From Neospora caninum Liverpool (Eukaryota > Apicomplexa > Conoidasida > Eucoccidiorida > Sarcocystidae), in contig NC_018388.1 in assembly GCF_000208865.1 (NCBI RefSeq), positions 1-64,000 of the forward strand: a stretch of 64,000 bases of DNA, written 5' to 3'. Position numbers and translations under genes: made by a program. This document shows, piece by piece, positions 61,901-64,000 of this stretch (positions are counted from its first letter, which is position 1; every line of letters begins with the position of its first letter). Under the pieces are notes generated by a model that did no database searches, had not been told where the DNA came from, and saw nothing but the letters and a program-made list of their open reading frames with translations.

Positions 61901-63223
61901 CAAGCGAGATCGTGTGACTTGGGTAGGCCTCGGCCGCAAAGGGCGCGGGGGAAACAGACAAAAGACGAGACGACGAAGGACGACGAGCGGACGCAGGCTG
62001 AAGAAGCGCCCACATGACCACCAGCCCACTCAGCGACGTCACGATGCTGTCGCTCGAGTGGTCCAAGAAGTCGCCGCCTGCCGTGCACTGCCGCAGGCGA
62101 CGAGCCTGAAAGCGAAAGACACCGAAAGACACTTAAGAACCGCATGTGTGTATGTACAGCCACTCGCGCAGACGCAGGCGTGCGGCAACGTGGCTCTGTG
62201 GACCTTCGCGTTCCCTCTGGAAAGCGCGGTGGGGTACGAAACGCGAAGCGTTTGCCGTCGCCCAGGCTCGCCCCTGCGGGTGACCGTCAAAACGCGGCTT
62301 CCGCGCTGTCTAGACAGCCCGCGCTTCGCATCCACCAAGGGTGGTTCTGTCCTCCGCGCGCCTCTGAACGAAGTCGTCGCGAAGCCGGCGCTCCAGGCGC
62401 TTCTCCGCTTCCTGATGGAGACAGCGGTTTTGTCCGCGGTCTTTCACACCCAAAATTTTGCGGGCTCCTCGGGCTGCGCGTTGTGCGGGGTCGCGTCGCT
62501 GGTCCGCTGACTGGGCCGCGCGGTCCGGCTCTCTCCAGAGACGGGAGCGCTCCCGTCTCTGGAGAGAGCCCCGGCGGCGAGGCAGCGAGGGAGACGTGAA
62601 GCTCATCCCGTAACCTCTCACTGAGAAAGCTGGACGGCGCGCCTGTCCCTACGCGCGTCGCATTCTCTCACCTGTTTCCCGTCGACATTGTCTAGGACGG
62701 AGTAGAGCATCCAGAGCAGGCCTGCGACTGCCCAGAACGGGGTGTCCGGTTGCGTATCGACTCCCAAAAAGTTGAGGAAAGAAGAGACCGAAGACAGAGA
62801 GAGAGCGGGAATGAAGGCGAGGATCCCCTCGCTTTCCTCCTCTGCCCCGGTCTTGCCTCGTGACAGTGCTGCGTCGCCGTTCGCCGACGCACCGAAGCTG
62901 TGCCGGTCTGCTTGCCAACAAAAGAACGTGGCGAGGGATGCGCAACAGAGCGCGAGAAAGGAAATGGCGTCTGGGCAGACGGACGGGGGGACCATCCGCA
63001 GACAAATCTGGTCACACAGGGGAGACAGGAAAGCCCGGTAAAACGGGGAGCCTGTGGGGACGGCAGAGACGGGAGGCGGGACGGACGAAAACAAGGGGTC
63101 GGAGGACGGAGAAGATGAGGGTCGACGACAGGGGCGCGACCTGGAAGATGCGGCCTTGCTCGCGGGGCCAGCCGGCGTGGCGGACCCGTGGAGAGAAGCT
63201 GCCTCGGGTGGGGGGGTGCTCAT
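58959..63223 (-). CDS. CDP-alcohol phosphatidyltransferase (choline/ethanolamine phosphotransferase), six exons
   Basis: Exons on the minus strand are 63223-62672, 62105-61776, 61360-61122, 60515-60446, 59653-59549 and 59192-58959. All junctions are GT-AG with matching phases (0,0,2,0,0), giving 509 residues. The family signature DGx2ARx8Gx3Dx3D is complete at residues 181-203 (DGKQAR, G195, D199, D203), with intron 1 falling after Q184. The enzyme transfers phosphocholine or phosphoethanolamine from the CDP-alcohol to diacylglycerol in the ER membrane, the last Kennedy-pathway step. The N-terminal FYRAFLSPLCDQ region and the WAHPIVG, VDEVNF and C-terminal hydrophobic segments follow the order of eukaryotic CEPT/EPT proteins. 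It is about 100 residues longer than usual, owing to a Ser/Pro-rich N-terminus and an insert in exon 2. Choline versus ethanolamine preference cannot be told. The start Met is the least certain point; exon 4 (70 bases) rests on phase and splice sites. Confidence 0.85.
60911..60999. repeat. (AT)n microsatellite in EPT intron 3
   Basis: A nearly pure TA repeat, interrupted by a telomere-like CCCTAAACCCTA at 60938-60949. A shorter TATATG-rich tract lies at 60768-60790. Confidence 0.85.
60938..60949 (-). repeat. Interstitial telomere-like repeat
   Basis: The sequence CCCTAAACCCTA is about 1.7 units of the TTTAGGG heptamer on the minus strand. It is embedded in the AT microsatellite of the EPT intron. 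Confidence 0.7.
62527..62570. repeat. Perfect 44-bp palindrome in EPT intron 1
   Basis: Two 22-bp arms (62527-62548 and 62549-62570) are exact reverse complements with no spacer. Each arm carries AGAGACG (62537-62543, and 62554-62560 on the other strand), which fits the WGAGACG heptamer described in Toxoplasma promoters. It lies between the exons that share the catalytic signature. Confidence 0.9.
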
Positions 63224-64000
63224 GGTGAGGTGGGACCGCGGGAAACCGACGCAGAGGGAACCTGCAGAAAGGAATTATACAGACGCGTTGACAGTCAAAT
63301 TTCACCACGGAAGAGGAGAAACCGCAAGGGAGGCGGTCGAACCTGGAGCGAAGTACCCCTCTCGGAAGCACGCAGGGATCGCGGACTGCGAGCACAGCGG
63401 CTCGTTTTCGAGACCAGGCATGACCGACGGCACACACGCGTTCAAGAAGCGCGAGAGTACGGACTCGCAAGAAACCACGGGGACCCGAGTTTGAGCGGAA
63501 GACTGCCTCCTACCACGGAGACACACACACACACACACACACACGGGGCTTCGTTCTCAGCGTTTCGAGAAAGTCTGAGGCGTGCAGGGGAGGACGCGAA
63601 GTGGGGATGCAGGTGTACAGCTGAAATGGGAAAAACGCAGCCATGCACGACGCGAGGAAGAAAGGAGGGAAGAACTCCCCCCCCAAACGCCGGTCTCAAA
63701 AAAGGAAAAAGAGGACGGGTCTCTGACGGCGCCAAGAATCGAGGAAGGCGACTGCGTTCGGGGGGAGGGAGACGGAAAATGAGCGGAGGCCGAGGAAATC
63801 GAGAGACGCGCTGTACGCGATTAAGGGGAAATTCGTAGAGGCGCGCCGATGGGAAAGAGCAGAGGCTGTCGAGAAAGAGTTGGCCAGATGTGTGGTTCTG
63901 TTGAACAAAAGCGAGGAATTTTCTCAAGACAAGCAGGCAGGCACAAGGCCCGTTTTCTGTTTTTCAGCATACCTAGCCCCCATAAAGTGGAGAATCGCGT
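63224..64000. other. Upstream region of the EPT gene
   Basis: No supported gene; overlapping frames on both strands have no domain. It presumably holds the 5' leader and promoter of the minus-strand EPT gene. An AGAGACG heptamer lies at 63802-63808, about 580 bases upstream of the start Met. Confidence 0.4.
63521..63544. repeat. (AC)12 microsatellite
   Basis: An uninterrupted AC dinucleotide run upstream of the EPT start. Confidence 0.95.

Overview
The window looks like nuclear DNA of a coccidian apicomplexan (Toxoplasma/Hammondia/Neospora type). It combines GC-rich coding sequence with GT-AG introns, a very large exon rich in Ser, Glu, Arg and Ala, start codons in a CAAATG or AAAATG context, and short TTTAGGG-type (telomere-like) heptamer traces. 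Species cannot be fixed from sequence alone. Conventional genes are confined to the right-hand third.

Layout. 1-1614: a partial copy of a phosphoglycerate-mutase-like gene and its 3' flank, duplicated in direct orientation at 39045-40658. About 1615-4640: gene-free flank. About 4640-34780: one long head-to-tail satellite field. Its core (about 6.8-17.5 kb) has near-identical monomers of 1562-1567 bp, followed by variant monomers of about 1620 bp. More diverged monomers and larger duplications follow: a 984-bp block repeated at +3368, and a 2.48-kb block repeated at about +2.9 kb. The field is interrupted at 21897-22660 by a non-satellite insert with a strongly AT-rich island. 34778-36251: three short coding-like pieces, including a 53-codon ORF with a hydrophobic N-terminus followed by RRLAE, resembling a Toxoplasma export (TEXEL) site. 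38118-39836: the intact two-exon histidine-phosphatase gene. 43407-56372: a two-exon gene for a protein of about 4056 residues, mostly low complexity, of unknown function. 58959-63223 (minus strand): a six-exon gene for a 509-residue CDP-alcohol phosphatidyltransferase (choline/ethanolamine phosphotransferase), the best supported functional call here.

The last two genes are convergent. Nothing suggests an operon or a shared pathway. The EPT/CEPT enzyme belongs to ER phospholipid synthesis and the PGAM-like protein is a generic histidine phosphatase. The distinctive feature of the window is the satellite field: oriented, strand-asymmetric, homogenised in its core, with exchangeable cassettes at a fixed position and protein-coding fragments stranded at its right edge. 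I found no tRNA, rRNA or CRISPR, and no transposon with recognisable protein domains.
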